Positions 36,796-49,487 of a stretch of 64,000 nucleotides of DNA are shown here, in pieces. A program made the position numbers and the translations under genes. Source of the stretch: Polyodon spathula (lineage: Eukaryota; Chordata; Actinopteri; Acipenseriformes; Polyodontidae); assembly GCF_017654505.1 (NCBI RefSeq), contig NC_054539.1:69569256-69633255 (forward strand), written 5' to 3'. Numbering within the stretch: position 1 is the stretch's first letter; each line of letters opens with the position of its first letter. The notes under the pieces were generated by a model, which saw only the letters and a program-made list of their open reading frames with translations, searched no databases and was not told the DNA's origin.

Positions 36796-38565
36796 TTGGA
36801 TCTGAATTCCGCAGTGTAGTGCCTTTTTAAAGTCAAATGGCAATAATCTGAAATGTTGAATAAATGGTGTCACATAAAAAAAAAAATCCTTCATTCTGTA
36901 TGCTTACATTTTCCTATTTGATCAAAGAAGCTTCCCAAGGGTACTTCTAGCAGATCTCAGATAATAAAGGTTTTTACAGCCTTTACTAGAATAGAAAGTT
37001 TTGCGAGGTTTTGTCACAAACAGGATCTTCACTATTGAAGTCTCATAAGCATTAGGGACGGCTTCCAGCCATGTTTCCATGCAAAATAACAGTCAGTCGT
37101 ACAGCTTTTTAGTGTGATTCACCCACCCCTTAAAGTCATACAATATTTTAAACGCGCATTTCCATTAACATGTGGTATGTGCGTGCTACTTCTCATAAGT
37201 AATGACTGTGGATAGAGTGATGACTTTGTAAGCTGCGTGGAAACCAAGCCTTTGACGCCTCTGCATGTTGAAACAGTTGAGTTAAACAGTTTGTTTCTTT
37301 CTTCCTTTCCATTTAAAGTGGTGTCAAATAACAACAAATCAACAAATGGAAAGTCACAAATGAGAGGAGACCTTTTGGCATATCGATACTTGTCTTGTCC
37401 CCATTTTCTAGTTAATCCCAGAATTTTGTTCATAAAGAACCCTAATTGTGACTCCTTGGCAGACTCCTTTGTGTATTGTAGATATCCTGGCTTCCATTCC
37501 TCAGCTAATGGTTGTTGTTTGCAATACTGGTTTATCAATAATGATTTGCAAGCCTTTTATTATGCACATTTTCTATGCATTGAATTGAACTTGTCAGCGA
37601 GTCCCCTGGCAACTAGAGACATGAATAATGGTAGTTCTTACGTCACTATATGGATACACCATGAACATTGATCGATTACTGAAGCTATTTTATCAATGAG
37701 GACAACCAAATAACCCAGAAGGTGGTTTGCAGCTTTTCTTTATATATAACAAGTATGAAAAATAAATTTGCTTTAACCTCAATTAACAGCTTCATTTTAT
37801 ACTTTCCTTAGATTCTGTGCATCTCCATAACAACACTGCAAAGTTTAGTACAGTGTGATTCACCAGCACATTCTATCGTTGGATTTTAATGATCCTAAGA
37901 CCTTGGGAAAAAAACAAACAAAACAACAACAACAAAAAAAAAACGTAGGACCATAGAATATGAATAGGTTTTTTTATGTTGTAAAATGTAGGGTTTTTGC
38001 TATTTGTAGCCTGCATTAGTGGTGTGAAATGACTCAACAGCTGATACATTTGCTGCAACCAATGCTCTGTTGAAACAATGCGTGCTGCTTCCTTCACTAC
38101 ATCTTTGCTGCTGTAGTTACCATGGACATGCACACAGGGGATGGGTGAGAAAGATTTCAATATGTGCCACACCAACTAGTTTGAATTGAAACCAGAGCTT
38201 TTTCAGAAATTCAACTACAAGTTCTCGTCTCCTTGCTGACCTTGTTAATATTGCAACATATGTTTATTCAAATAATTGATGCTGGTTTACAGAACTATCA
38301 GATATTTTTCTCTATTTCCTCTTTTCAACACCTGTGCTGTAGCCTACACACAACAATGCTTTTCTAGGCACATTGACAGTATGTCTAGGTACAAGAAAGG
38401 CACTATAAACATTAGAAATACTTCATTTACAAAAGCCAGCAGGATGTATTGCAATACTCACATGCAGCCTAAGTGCAAGGCATTTCTTTTGGGTCTGATG
38501 CCTCAAAGCTAGTTCTTTGTTAATGTAAGTTTTAAACATCCAAAGCTAATGATTTTTTAGGGCTT
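36795..38565. other. No supported gene
   Basis: Two overlapping open frames at 37119-37671 (139 codons minus, 144 codons plus) show no recognisable domain and overlap each other almost fully, so I do not call either. Confidence 0.4.
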
Positions 38566-39031
38566 TGTGGTAAGGATAGGATCACAGCCCAGGCTGGTGG
38601 AAATCAAGGAGACCCAGAGACAGAAGCTGCAAGTTTAAAGAGCAAATGCACACGTTTAACATAAACAAAATGCAGGAACAATGGCACGGTGGCCAAAATA
38701 AACAGTTAGACAAAACAATACAAAACACTTTTAAATACCGTGGTTTCAGGCCTAGCCACCACTTATAATGAAACACAGCTTCATAAAACTCCCCTGAACA
38801 CCAATGATAATTCTCACTATGTTAGAGCCCTGCAAAACACCCAACACAAACACTAATCTACACCAACATTAATTCTAATAGTAATACCCGTGATCACCCA
38901 TTTTATACAGCTGATGGCTCCAGCCACATTCCCACGTGTTTTAAGAGGGAGAATTTAACCCATTCCTTCCAACCAAATATTTCCCACACACACCCACACC
39001 TGTGCACCAAGAGGGCTTTCACCCTGTCACA
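38566..39031 (-). repeat. Possible solo LTR-like unit, minus strand
   Basis: Read on the minus strand, the unit starts TGTGACAGGGTGAAAGCCCT and ends CCTATCCTTACCACA, a TG...CA format of 466 bp. It has a TATA-type box (TGTATAAAATGGG) about 115-125 bp from the start. I found no matching 4-6 bp target duplication (CTT versus CTG at the flanks) and no internal coding sequence, so the LTR call is tentative. Confidence 0.35.
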
Positions 39032-39171
39032 CTGCCCCATACCTCCCTTAAAACATCAACCCCTCCCCTCATGTCCATCTTTCTCCATATGGATTGTTGT
39101 GGGCGGCTTGGAGAGGGTGATCAACCTTCCAGTGCCTCCTCAAAAGGACAGAAACACAGGGGACCAAGGGG

Positions 39172-39330
39172 AACATTAGTGACATTTGCACCACCGGGGA
39201 ACACTAGTGACATTTGCACTACCAGGTGGAACCAAACAGGAGGCAGGGGGAACACTAGTGATATTTGCACTACCAGGTGGAACCAAACAGGAGGCAGGGG
39301 GAACACTAGCGACGTATGTATCACCTGCCT
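39172..39330 (+). repeat. 51-bp minisatellite
   Basis: Two full and several partial copies of a 51-bp unit begin with AACACTAG at 39200, 39251 and 39302; a shortened unit starts at 39172. Because 51 is a multiple of three, both strands stay open, giving the repeated peptide GNTSDICTTRWNQTGGR on plus and SLVFPLPPVWFHLVVQ on minus. I treat neither as a gene. Confidence 0.85.
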
Positions 39331-42300
39331 AGATTTCCTACAGCTATTAGCAAGTTTTTCAGTTTGAGCAAGACGAGGCAAGCTTGCTACGCTGCTGTTT
39401 TCTATGACAAACATATTTTTTTCTTTGTGGGCAGTGCAGTGACACTCTGACATTACTGCCATCTGTTTCACACCCAGGAACAAACAGAAAAGTAAAAAAA
39501 AAAACCACAAATGTTGATGAATGAAGGTTTATGTGCTGGTTGACTGTGCGTGATACATGTCAGAGGAAGATTGTAGGTTTCTAGTAACTAAGACAACTCA
39601 AGTAGAACCCCCACATCACACAAGCTGTGTTTACAAAAAAATTCCTATATGATCAGCAAGTTGAGTATGATCTTGTGAAAAAATAAACAAACACACACAC
39701 ACACAATATAGACAGAGGCAGGATTCTAAGGGTTAAATATGGATATACTGCATAGTGCTACAGCTTTCAGGATGATGCAAAAACAACACTGGACCTTCGG
39801 CTATCATTGTTATGTAAGTGGGGGTGAGGTTTTCATTGACATAAATTTCATTTTTTTTAATCCAGACATGGGCAAAAGGAACTTTTGACAGAAAGAGATG
39901 ACATTCTTGTAAACCATTATAATGTTATCGGTTATGTCTACTTAGGGACATAGCTGACAACTTTTTTGCCATTTTTAAAATCCATTTCACCCTACTATTT
40001 TTTAACAATGACAAATTACATCAGTTTTGCAAGCAAATCATTTCCTTTGGTGTTTTACTTTTCTGAATCAACAACTACATGATCTAAAACATTCCCTAGT
40101 TAGCCTCACATATTATTTTACCAATGCTGAGAGAGGAAGGCGTATTCAAGTTGTGTCTGTTTCAAAGTAAAAGTCAGTGATGTATTTCACAACAAACCCA
40201 ACAGGGTGTTGGCAAAGAGCTAAATGCAAAGTAACATTGCACAATAAAAATAAATAGCCTGTCAAAGAAGAAAAGGTATGTCATTTTAAATATATAAACT
40301 CCTGGTAATGAGCTAAGCTAGCTACAACATTAACATACATTGTACTGCAACTGGTTGCAGACTGAAACAAAATGTAATCTCCATTATCTTTTTGGGTAAA
40401 GACCATAAAGACTCGCTTTGTCACAAAACTATGGACTTGCCCTTGTTTGACTTTATGGTTTATCCCAGGCTGGTTGAAGAGTGTGTTGATCGCAGAATAG
40501 TTCCAACAGAACAGTTCCAGCAGAACAGTGAACTGTTAAGACTGCTTGTTTCCCCATTGTCCGTCTTTTCATTCTGCTGTTTTAAATAAAGGGCAGAGTC
40601 CTCAGAAATCTTGATATGTAGGGTTGTCTGATGTGTAACAGGGCAGTGGCTGGGCATGAATCAGCGACATCGTAAAGAATCCATAATGAGAGAACATCAC
40701 AAAACATTGCCCATTACACTCTCTCCCTGTTTAACCTCAGCGATTCACTGCAGTCACTCTAAAAGATCTGGTTCAAAACACCAATGTAACAGGTGGGAGA
40801 CTGGACGCGAACCGGCAAGGGTCTTAACCAATATCCAAAAGAACCTCTGATTTTGCCTCCACCCTTTTATAATCAACAGTAAAGCTTTTTTTTTTAAATT
40901 TATTTTGAAGTAATGATTTAGATAGCTAACACGGTTGTCACTGTGGTTGATATGTCCATCTAGTATGACTATTCTGAGTATCTTTGGTTTAGGTTGAGGA
41001 AGACCCTCATTTCGTGTTTCTCCAAGTTATCTTAAAAGCAAGATTAAAAAACGAAAAACAAAAAAAAAACAAAGCAGCACTGTGTTATATACATCATTTC
41101 TCCTTTGTATTGTTGTGCTTGGGCAGCTGGTGTTTTTATAGATTGGATGAAAAAAAAGAAAAGGTAATCGACTTAAAAACAGTTTCTGTTGAAAATGTAA
41201 ATAGTCTGTTACGAGAATTCTATGCTTCAGTGCGTAATTCGGCTGGTCAAGAGTACTCAGTTTCTTGCTTTGTTGGCCTCCGTGCTGGTCTCAAGCACTA
41301 AAGTAAACAGTGCTGACATAAACTGCAATGTTAGCCTTGTTAGTGACCAGGCATTTAAAAACGCCATTAGTGTATTTTTGATTTACAGATACACAAAAGG
41401 AGGCAAAGGCACTGCAGTTTACCATCCGCGCATGACTAACGCTGACCTGGAGAAGTTATGCAACTCCTCTGCTCTTTCCAGCAACACAGCCTGAAAGTTT
41501 TTAATAAAATAAAGAACGCAAACCACTGTGAGTGTATGTATGCCATGCTTGGTAATCTCCTGTGCCCTGTTTTGAGTTTTAAAAAATACATCACTAAAAT
41601 ACCCCCGATGCTGGAATTTTTCTCTTTCACCCTCGCCAAATTCCTTTATGCCACTTAAACGATAAAGCTAGCTGAAATACTCTAAATCCAATGACAGTAA
41701 ATCACCTCGCCTCATGATGCCTCGCTTATCACTGGAATCAGCTCTCTCGTTGCGATATGAACCACAGCATTAGAAGCACTGCAGTGTATCTGCTGAGAGA
41801 AGCCAGCTTGGAGGCAAGAGAAATAATGTTGATTACTGGCCACAGATCAGATTCCAGTTTAAAAAGCTTCTGGTCTGCTTCGGCTCAAAACCAAAAGCAG
41901 TGGAGTTAATTTCTTTCAGGTTGTACTGGAAGCAATATTTTATATTTTATATCAGTTTTATAAGCGGGATAACACACTCCAGGGCTTGTGCGTTGTGTTG
42001 TGTTGCATTAACATACGGCTTTGTTGGATGAAGGCTTTGCTTCGTGCCTCCAACCCAACTACAGCTGTATGTTAATGTAACACAATGTACACCCTGTCAC
42101 ATTTTGTCTCTTACATACTGGACTGTATTATTGCTGACTGCAACTCTAGCATCACACCTCTCTTCACGGCTTACTGGCTTCAGGACCCACATTGGGCTTT
42201 CCAGGACTCCAGTATATACTGCTTTTCTACTTCATTAGAAAGTCCCACCACCACTTGGTATGACTGTTTTTCTTCCCATCGCACAAGTGGTATGGATATG

Positions 42301-43314
42301 ATATGAGATTTGTTACGAGGTAAAATACCTAAATATACACAGAGGTGCTGTGCTCTCAACCTTACAATGGGGAAAGCTGTTGGTATGACTGTGAGAGTTC
42401 AGATTGGCAAACACTGATCATAAGCCACTTTATTCTTTAGTGCACTAGAGGAAAAAGAAAACATTTGATGATTATAAAGTTTCTACTAGATCTACAGTAA
42501 TGCTGTTAAGCAATACATAAAAAAAAAAAACATGATATTACACAATTGCATACAGTTGTCATAGCATCAGAAGCTATATGACCAATATTTTATTTCAAAC
42601 ACTCATCCCTGTAATAAATATATCTAAAAGTTGGGAAGCTAGCAATGAGCTTAAATATTTTACTATAATTACCTTCTACACTCTGTGTATGGAGCCAGAA
42701 ATTCCATCAATTTCATGTATTGCAATTCTATTTTGACTGTTAAGCCCTGACCACGCTTGGTTGCCCTGTCACGCTTCTTTCTCTGATATATATATCTCGC
42801 AGGCTACGCCATTGTTTAATTACTTCCTCGACTACAATAGAAATTAAAAGTATATGCTTGTAATAACCTATACTGCACAAAATCCACATGTTTATATATG
42901 CTGTCAGTTCATAATTTCATGCTTTATAATGCATATCATTCATGCCCAAGTCTGCGGCAATGTCTTTCCATATGGTTTCTTTTTTTTTCAAAGTCTTGGT
43001 AATCTTTGTTGGATTTATTATAAAGTAATTTTGTTTGGTGACACACACAATTTGTTTTTCCATTTTGGAACTGCAAGATACAGTGTCTTCACAAGTGATT
43101 ATGTCTTTTTTAACGAAAAGGATAAAATTGAACTTGTTTTGATTTCAAATTTGACGCATCGCCGTCGAACGACGATTACAGACTTGGTGTGCAAGGTACA
43201 ATAGGGAATGTACATGCGTGTTAAATTAATTGACGCATCACAATTATGCATGTTAAAAATATATGATGGGATGCATCCAGTGGGCAAAGCCCTTTTTAGC
43301 TACGCTCTTTCACC
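39331..43314. other. No supported gene
   Basis: Only short open frames. A possible tRNA-like B box (GGTTCGCGTCC, minus strand) is at 40803-40813 with GATTTT-rich flanks, and might mark a SINE head. No exon or RNA gene is supported. Confidence 0.4.
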
Positions 43315-43334
43315 AAGATGGCCGACTTCCGGTT
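43315..43334 (+). promoter_or_regulatory. YY1-like and ETS/GABP-like motif pair
   Basis: AAGATGGCCGACTTCCGGTT contains a YY1-type AAGATGGC core followed immediately by ACTTCCGG, the reverse complement of the ETS/GABP site CCGGAAGT. This pairing is common at TATA-less housekeeping promoters and start sites. The surrounding 43290-43380 is locally GC-richer with several CpGs. No downstream coding exon is identified, so promoter activity is inference. Confidence 0.4.
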
Positions 43335-43699
43335 CCGCCCTACCATCGAGTCGGCGTCCCTGTGAAGGTGTACCACCAACCTTACTTAGTGTCCTTCCCA
43401 ATCAGGAGGTAGATTTACAGTTCACTCAAACTTTTTAAGCTTTTACAGGTTTTCCTGTCTCCATGACCATGTCTTAGTTCCCTAAACATTTTCTAAGCTG
43501 CCACAAATCTTGACTTTTATGTGTTCAACAGCTGATAGTCAGAACTGTAGTGTTGCAAGTTGTGTTTTTTTTGTGTCATCTGCTGCCGACCTTGGATCAG
43601 ATAATAAAGTTAGCATCTTCCCACAGCTTCGTCCCCTCCTTCGTCTCATTCCAGGAACACAGTGAGTCAGCTGCACAGCTGAGCGCACACTGCACTCAA
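43335..43699. other. No gene seen downstream of the motif pair
   Basis: Donor-like words (AAGGTGTAC near 43366, GAGGTAGAT near 43405) are present, but no coding exon can be supported. Confidence 0.3.
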
Positions 43700-43719
43700 C
43701 CCCCCCCCCCCCCCCCCCC
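43700..43719 (+). repeat. Poly-C tract (20 C)
   Basis: Twenty C residues preceded by CACTCAA. The proline run in the overlapping open frame is an artefact. Confidence 0.9.
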
Positions 43720-45141
43720 TCCCAGCCAAAAGCTATGTGTCACAACTTCTGCAGGTGTGGGCTGTTTAAGGAAAGAGTTTCCACTGCGTATAAATGCAGT
43801 TCAATTACTGTATTTCAGTTTTTGGTTTCTATCAAAATGCTTCAGTGTTAACAGAGTTATATGTGAAGGTTGTAACATAGCATTTCACATAACTAAGTTA
43901 TTAATTTCCTCTTTTATCTCACTTTGTATTGTATGTGTCTGTAACTATGTTTTCAAAGAAAATTTCTATGTCTCGATAAGTAAAAAAATAAAATAAATGC
44001 AAACTGTAATAGAGAACTTGACAACGATGATTAGGATATTTTTATATCCCTGTTGTTTTCGGTCTTGTTTCCAGCATGAACTATTGACATGCTTTCTTAG
44101 AAGAGGACTGTGAGAGATACAGTTCATACTGGACTACTTCCTCAATTGAAAGTGAGAACACTGTCTTTCTATAATAGTGTATTATCCTGGAAGCACCAAT
44201 CGTAAACTAACCATCTTGGTTTGCTCAGTCTGTTCCCTAAACATTTCTCAGTTCGGTGGTCATATCAGAAAATATGACTCAGGATGCATGTACGCCTTAC
44301 CGCATGACCACTTTAACAGAGCCTATATTTGTGTGTGGAATAAATAAACAGTGTGGAGACTGCTTAGCTAAGTGCTGGAGGACTCACTGCTTAGCCAACA
44401 GCTGGTAATAGCTAACAGACTGGACTAGAATAATCCAGCAGCCAGGTGCTAAAAGACTCAATGTTTAATTGTCAATCCAGAGAGACACTCAGCCAAGTAG
44501 TTTTGATAATTAGTTATAGTGCCTTATATAAAGATTCTAGAATAATCAATTATAGATTCAATTTAAATACCGGTATATAAACATAAATCAGAGACTGCCT
44601 GCCTATTGAAGATCCCGTTTACCCATATCTGCACTCTCAAACTATTCATATGCTAAATAACACTCCAGCTCAACATTCAACAAACAAGCGCTGTGCTGCC
44701 TAAAACAACAGCCTTGAATAAAACTTTTACTCAAGAAAATGATCAAAATGTGTTTAAGTTTCCACTAGAGTAAATTCCAGTTTAATAGTATGAATACTTT
44801 TTGGTGCAATTAGTGTGCTAGACAAACATTTCAAAAAAGAGAAACAAACACTAGAATATTGAGTTGTACTCATGCATAGTATCATAGTTTCATTTTAATG
44901 GTGATAAAATACAGCATAGTGGAGTCAGATCTGTATGCAGGAGGATCTACATACCAGCATTGTTTACCTAATTAAAATAATACCATTGCTTACTTCAAAG
45001 ACAAAAGGACACTGATGACTTGCATGCCCTGTTAAAGATACTAGTCTACCTGTCCCTGGCAGACAAAATGCCTTATCTTAATTATCTAAATGGCAACACT
45101 GTTTAGATCAGTTGAATAGACCCCAGTATGTGACCATGAAC
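43720..45141. other. No gene seen
   Basis: AT-rich sequence without recognisable features. Confidence 0.5.
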
Positions 45142-45623
45142 ATGTCTCCTCAGTGCACAGTACCACACTGTCTACTCAGTACTTCGCTGTCTCCTCAGTG
45201 CACAGTACCAGTCTCCTCAGTACCACACTGTCTCCTCAGTACCACACTGTCTCCTCAGTGCACAGTACCACAGTCTCCTCAGTACCACACTGTCTCCTCA
45301 GTACCACACTGTCTCCTCCGTACCACAGTCTCCTCCGTACCACAGTCTCCTCAGTACCACACTGTCTCCTCAGTACCACAGTCTCCTCAGTACCACACTG
45401 TCTCCTCAGTACTTCACTGTCTCCTCAGTGCACAGTACCACTGTCTCCTCAGTACCACACTGTCTCCTCAGTACCGCACTGTCTCCTCAGTACCACAGTC
45501 TCCTCCGTACCACACTCTCCTCAGTACCACACTGTCTCCTCAGTACCACACTGTCTCCTCAGTACAGTACCACACTCTCTCCTCAGTACCACACTGTCTC
45601 CTCAGTGCCACACTGTCTCCTCA
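45142..45623 (+). repeat. About 19-bp minisatellite, some 25 units
   Basis: The unit is TCCTCAGTACCACACTGTC (19 bp), with 15-bp variants lacking four bases (CAGTACCACAGTCTC) and longer units with an inserted GTGCACA at 45151, 45198, 45258 and 45428. The plus strand has no stop codon in any frame, giving three overlapping open frames of 84-207 codons rich in SPQYHTVSSVPHCLL. No start context or domain supports translation. Confidence 0.93.
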
Positions 45624-46629
45624 ACTTTCTCACATTCAGATCTGGAGTGCACATGGATCTTGTGGAAGGATGTTTCCCCTGAGCCCTGGACTGTCAATTA
45701 GTGTTCTTGGATCAGTAGGTGAGCAACGCAGTTAAGTGGAAAATACAGTCTGCTGATTCCCGTGCTTCTCCATTGGAGCTCACATGATGACATTTCATCA
45801 AAGCTGGTGAATCATGCGAGGTGTGGCGTGGTAGTGGCCCTGCATGTTGAGCCAGTAGGGCTCCTTTTTAGCTCATTTGCTGGAGTTCCTACTTTATGGA
45901 AATGTTTACTTTCTAGATTTGAAAAACCTGCTGCAGTGAAAGTGCAGATAATTTTATGTAAAATGGTTTTAGAGAGTTAGTCCTAATGCAGAAGGGCAGT
46001 CAGAGGGATTTCTTATTGAATATAAACCCACACCTAACCCTAACCTTGTCTCAATTTTTACCTTTAAATGAATCTTAACCTTAAAACCACATTCAGACTG
46101 CAAAATTGCTATTCAGTTCCCCAGATGGATGATTGAAATGTTATTCTGTGTACAACAATTGCTTTTAAACTTGGGGAACAAGGCAGTTAATGCAGTAACA
46201 CAACATTTTGTCATTGACTCAGTGCACTTGGTCGGTGTTCTATATGTCATTCTGGTTGTGGGGACATGACCTTGACGATGGATGATAATGAGGGGTTAAT
46301 ATTTACAGTATAATCGTAAATCTCGAAAAACTACTCACTTCTAAATCTTTTGTAGTCATTTTTGTATTACTTTAGTATAAATACATATTAATTTGGATTC
46401 ATATGTTGTTTTTTTCTGATTTTATGTGAACGAAAAGACTACATTTGCCCGTTTTCCCATTGGAAATAGTGATATTTTTAAATATCACTGTCCTGGTCAC
46501 AAAAACAAAGTCTGTGGGGAATAATAGCCATTTTCTATACTTTTGAAGCATAAGCAATTAGGAAATAACACTTACTACTCAGGAACAAAAATTGTGTTAC
46601 ATAGTGTAATGCAATTATTTTTTTGGGGC

Positions 46630-46632
<3 letters not shown>
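45624..46632. other. No gene seen
   Basis: No coding region supported. A short CTAACCCTAACC word at 46032 is too brief to call telomeric. Confidence 0.5.

Positions 46633-46697
<65 letters not shown>
46633..46697 (+). repeat. (AT)n microsatellite
   Basis: About 65 bp of AT dinucleotides followed by A-rich sequence. Confidence 0.96.
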
Positions 46698-46702
<5 letters not shown>

Positions 46703-48297
46703 AAATAAAAAACCATAAACAAACAAACAAAAAAAAAAAACCTTTCACTGTCAAAATAAAGCAGTTTGGCTTTCCTGGAAATGAAATTAACTCTCAACTA
46801 AACATTCTTTAAGTCTGTTTGTCCTGCCTCTTGGCACATGACTCGTTTTACCACTACACTGCCTAGGAAGATAAGTTCTCAAGGGTTGTTATGTATATAT
46901 AAGCAGAGAGAAATATTCAGCACTTTAGATAGGAGAGATACTATATGGCTAATTTTACAGTAAGGTCATCTAGGTTAGGATTTTTTTGGGGCTTCAAATC
47001 GGACTCATTCAACACTTCAGTTACAAATGTTTACATAACCACAAAGCAACTCTGCACTTAAGTAGCACTAAAGCCTGTTCTAGTATACTATATAAAGAAA
47101 GGTTTAATTGAGACTTTTAGATCTGGACTTAGAAAAAAATGCCTATTTTGTAAGGAATCTGATGGGAAATAGAAACATATGGGGATTACTTTTCTCTTTG
47201 TGTTGTTTACTCCTTTCAAAATAAAGCCACTTTGGCTTTCCTGGAAATGAAATAAAAAACAGTTTTTAGTTAACTCTCAACTAAACCCTCATTTACTGTA
47301 AAGGATCTATAATAACTGGTGATGAAACATGCCATTGCTTTCTTTAAGACTTACAAGAAAATCCCGCCCTTTAAAAAGCCAAAATAGGACTCTGAATGGC
47401 AGCTGACACATATTTAAATTGACTTGAAATGTGCAGTTAATTAAGGGCAGTTTGGTTTTAAAGTGTTTGTGTGAATCAGTGGTGGCTCTTTGGCAGTGCC
47501 TCCTCAAAATTTAAAAGTGAATCATACAAACTCATATCTGCTATAACCACACCACGGTAAAGCACATGCAATGGTAGATGACATTGTCTGATCCCTTGTT
47601 TTAATTTGAGGAGCAACTCAACCCCCCAACTCACCCCCAGCGCCCCACCCCCTGCTGAAGCACCGTTTACCCCAAGGAGATTTGACCATAAACAAAAAAA
47701 ACAAACAAAAAAAATCCATCCATCCAGGTTGACATGCGTGGATTACGGGAGCTGTAGTTTTCCTCTGCATTTCTGTTGATTGGAAACACCTTTCAGCAGG
47801 CTGTCGGATCTCATAATTGACTTTACCAATTGTGTACCAGATAAACTACTATTACCAGAAGACTCTGCGCGCCCGTATGCCCAATGCATTTGTGACAACT
47901 GGCGCTTCTGTTGATGTTTGTTGGAAGTCGTATTTATGTTATTTTATCCTTCCCCAGCGGTATTTGTTTATTTTCCCCCTTGCAGACAAAGCTCATTCAC
48001 TCTCTTTTTGCCTGTACGGTATAGCATTATTTTTTTAGTCATTTATTTAAATTTAGCAATAAGTCGATTTTTTGTTTAGAAAATATTGTATGCAGAGTAT
48101 GTTGGTGACGTGCTCTTGAAATCTGAATGCTATATTCATGTTGTATACAGTGCCTGTTGTATAAACATATGCTGGCAGTGTGTAACAGCTAAGTATATTA
48201 TAATAAACTATGATGGCCTTCTCTTTTTTGTTCTGTGTTGGCTAGTGGAGAATATGCGTTTGACAGCCGAACTGGGGTGAAACCTGTTTAGATGGCA
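46698..48297. other. No supported gene; possible DNA-transposon end
   Basis: At 47477 the string CAGTGGTGGCTCTTTGGCAG, followed by a C-rich block at 47618-47650, resembles a hAT-type terminus, but no second end was found. The rest is AT-rich without features. Confidence 0.35.
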
Positions 48298-48576
48298 CTT
48301 GTAGATCTCTTGATCTACTCCACACTGGACCTACCTGACCTATGCACCATGCTGCTGGATCCTTGCACTACTAATATGTCATTGTAGATGTAATGTGTTG
48401 TAGTCCTAACTTGCATCTTAGTTCATATTCTATTTTAGCATTATTTGCACAACTGTAAACTATACTCTATTTAAGTATTAACCTTGCATTGTAACCCTCT
48501 ACAGTACTGCTCTGTAACACATGTATATCACCATGGATAAAGGCATCTGCCAAATAAATAAATAAATAAACAAATA

Positions 48577-48637
<61 letters not shown>

Positions 48638-48640
48638 TAT
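48298..48640 (+). repeat. L2-type LINE 3' end with (AAAT)n(AAT)n tail
   Basis: The 3' part reads CCCTCTACAGTACTGCTCTG, then CACCATGGATAAAGGCATCT and GCCAAATAAATAAATAAATAA, ending in about 55 bp of AAT triplets (48580-48640). The motif matches L2-clade 3' ends in fish, though a different subtype from the other tails here. The upstream limit is approximate. Long minus-strand open frames through the tail are artefacts. Confidence 0.55.
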
Positions 48641-49456
48641 ATTTTTCTGCCTCCCCAATTAAAAAAAGAATAAATAAATGTTGGCAACCAATTGCCATAG
48701 GCTTGAATACAAGTATAGTTAGTGGCAGTGTTGCAAACCAGTATACTGGTTGTGGATAATGAACCATGGCGGAACATTGGGGAATTTTTGAACATGCTGG
48801 TAAACAATGCCAAATAAAGATGAAATTATTGAAATAACTGCACAGTACTGCTGCATTAGGTATATTACTGCTTCCTGTATAAACATCTGGTCGTTCGGTT
48901 TCTTTCTGGAATTTGTACTCATGTGAATTTTGCCCTTATAAATACATTAGACTGTTTTAAGGCATTTAAAATTAGATGGTGCAATACTTTTAAAATAAAC
49001 CATGGTGATGCACAGAAATGGGCCTCACTGAAATACAGGTCCATGCATTTCATGATTTATGTTTAACTGAACACAGTACACAAACAAGCCTTTTATACAA
49101 GTAAAGACCTTTTTTAAACATCTTGTGTCAGAATGAGTTGCTACTACATCCTAAAAGTGCAAAGCCAATGTGTCGCCACATTCGGCCCTGCACTTCCCTG
49201 TAGGTTACTTCATCATCCCCTGACAGCTGTGCCTCCTGACCATTATCTAATGGCTGCAATCTCAAAAGCACATGTGACTGTGAGGCCCATATCACTTGGT
49301 TGCCTGATGCCTGTACTTCCTGTCCCATGCTTTCTCATCTATTGCTTTATAGCATCCTACAGTTTATCTGTGGCCAGTTTCCCTACCCATTTCCTGCCAG
49401 CTGCTACTGGTTATAGACGATATATTCAGACTTTCTTAACATAGGCATTCTCTTTT

Positions 49457-49460
<4 letters not shown>
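48641..49460. other. No gene seen
   Basis: Short overlapping open frames at 49128-49444 on both strands, no recognisable domain. Confidence 0.45.

Positions 49461-49487
<27 letters not shown>
49461..49487 (+). repeat. (CT)n microsatellite
   Basis: About 27 bp of CT dinucleotides. Confidence 0.93.

Noticed and set aside
37119..37671. 139-codon minus and 144-codon plus open frames
   Set aside because: They overlap each other, show no recognisable motif and have no splice or promoter context.
45112..45735. 207-codon and overlapping open frames
   Set aside because: All three plus frames are open because the minisatellite unit lacks stop codons; there is no domain or start support.
46026..46044. 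CTAACCCTAACC as interstitial telomere repeat
   Set aside because: Only two CCCTAA-like units, easily found by chance.
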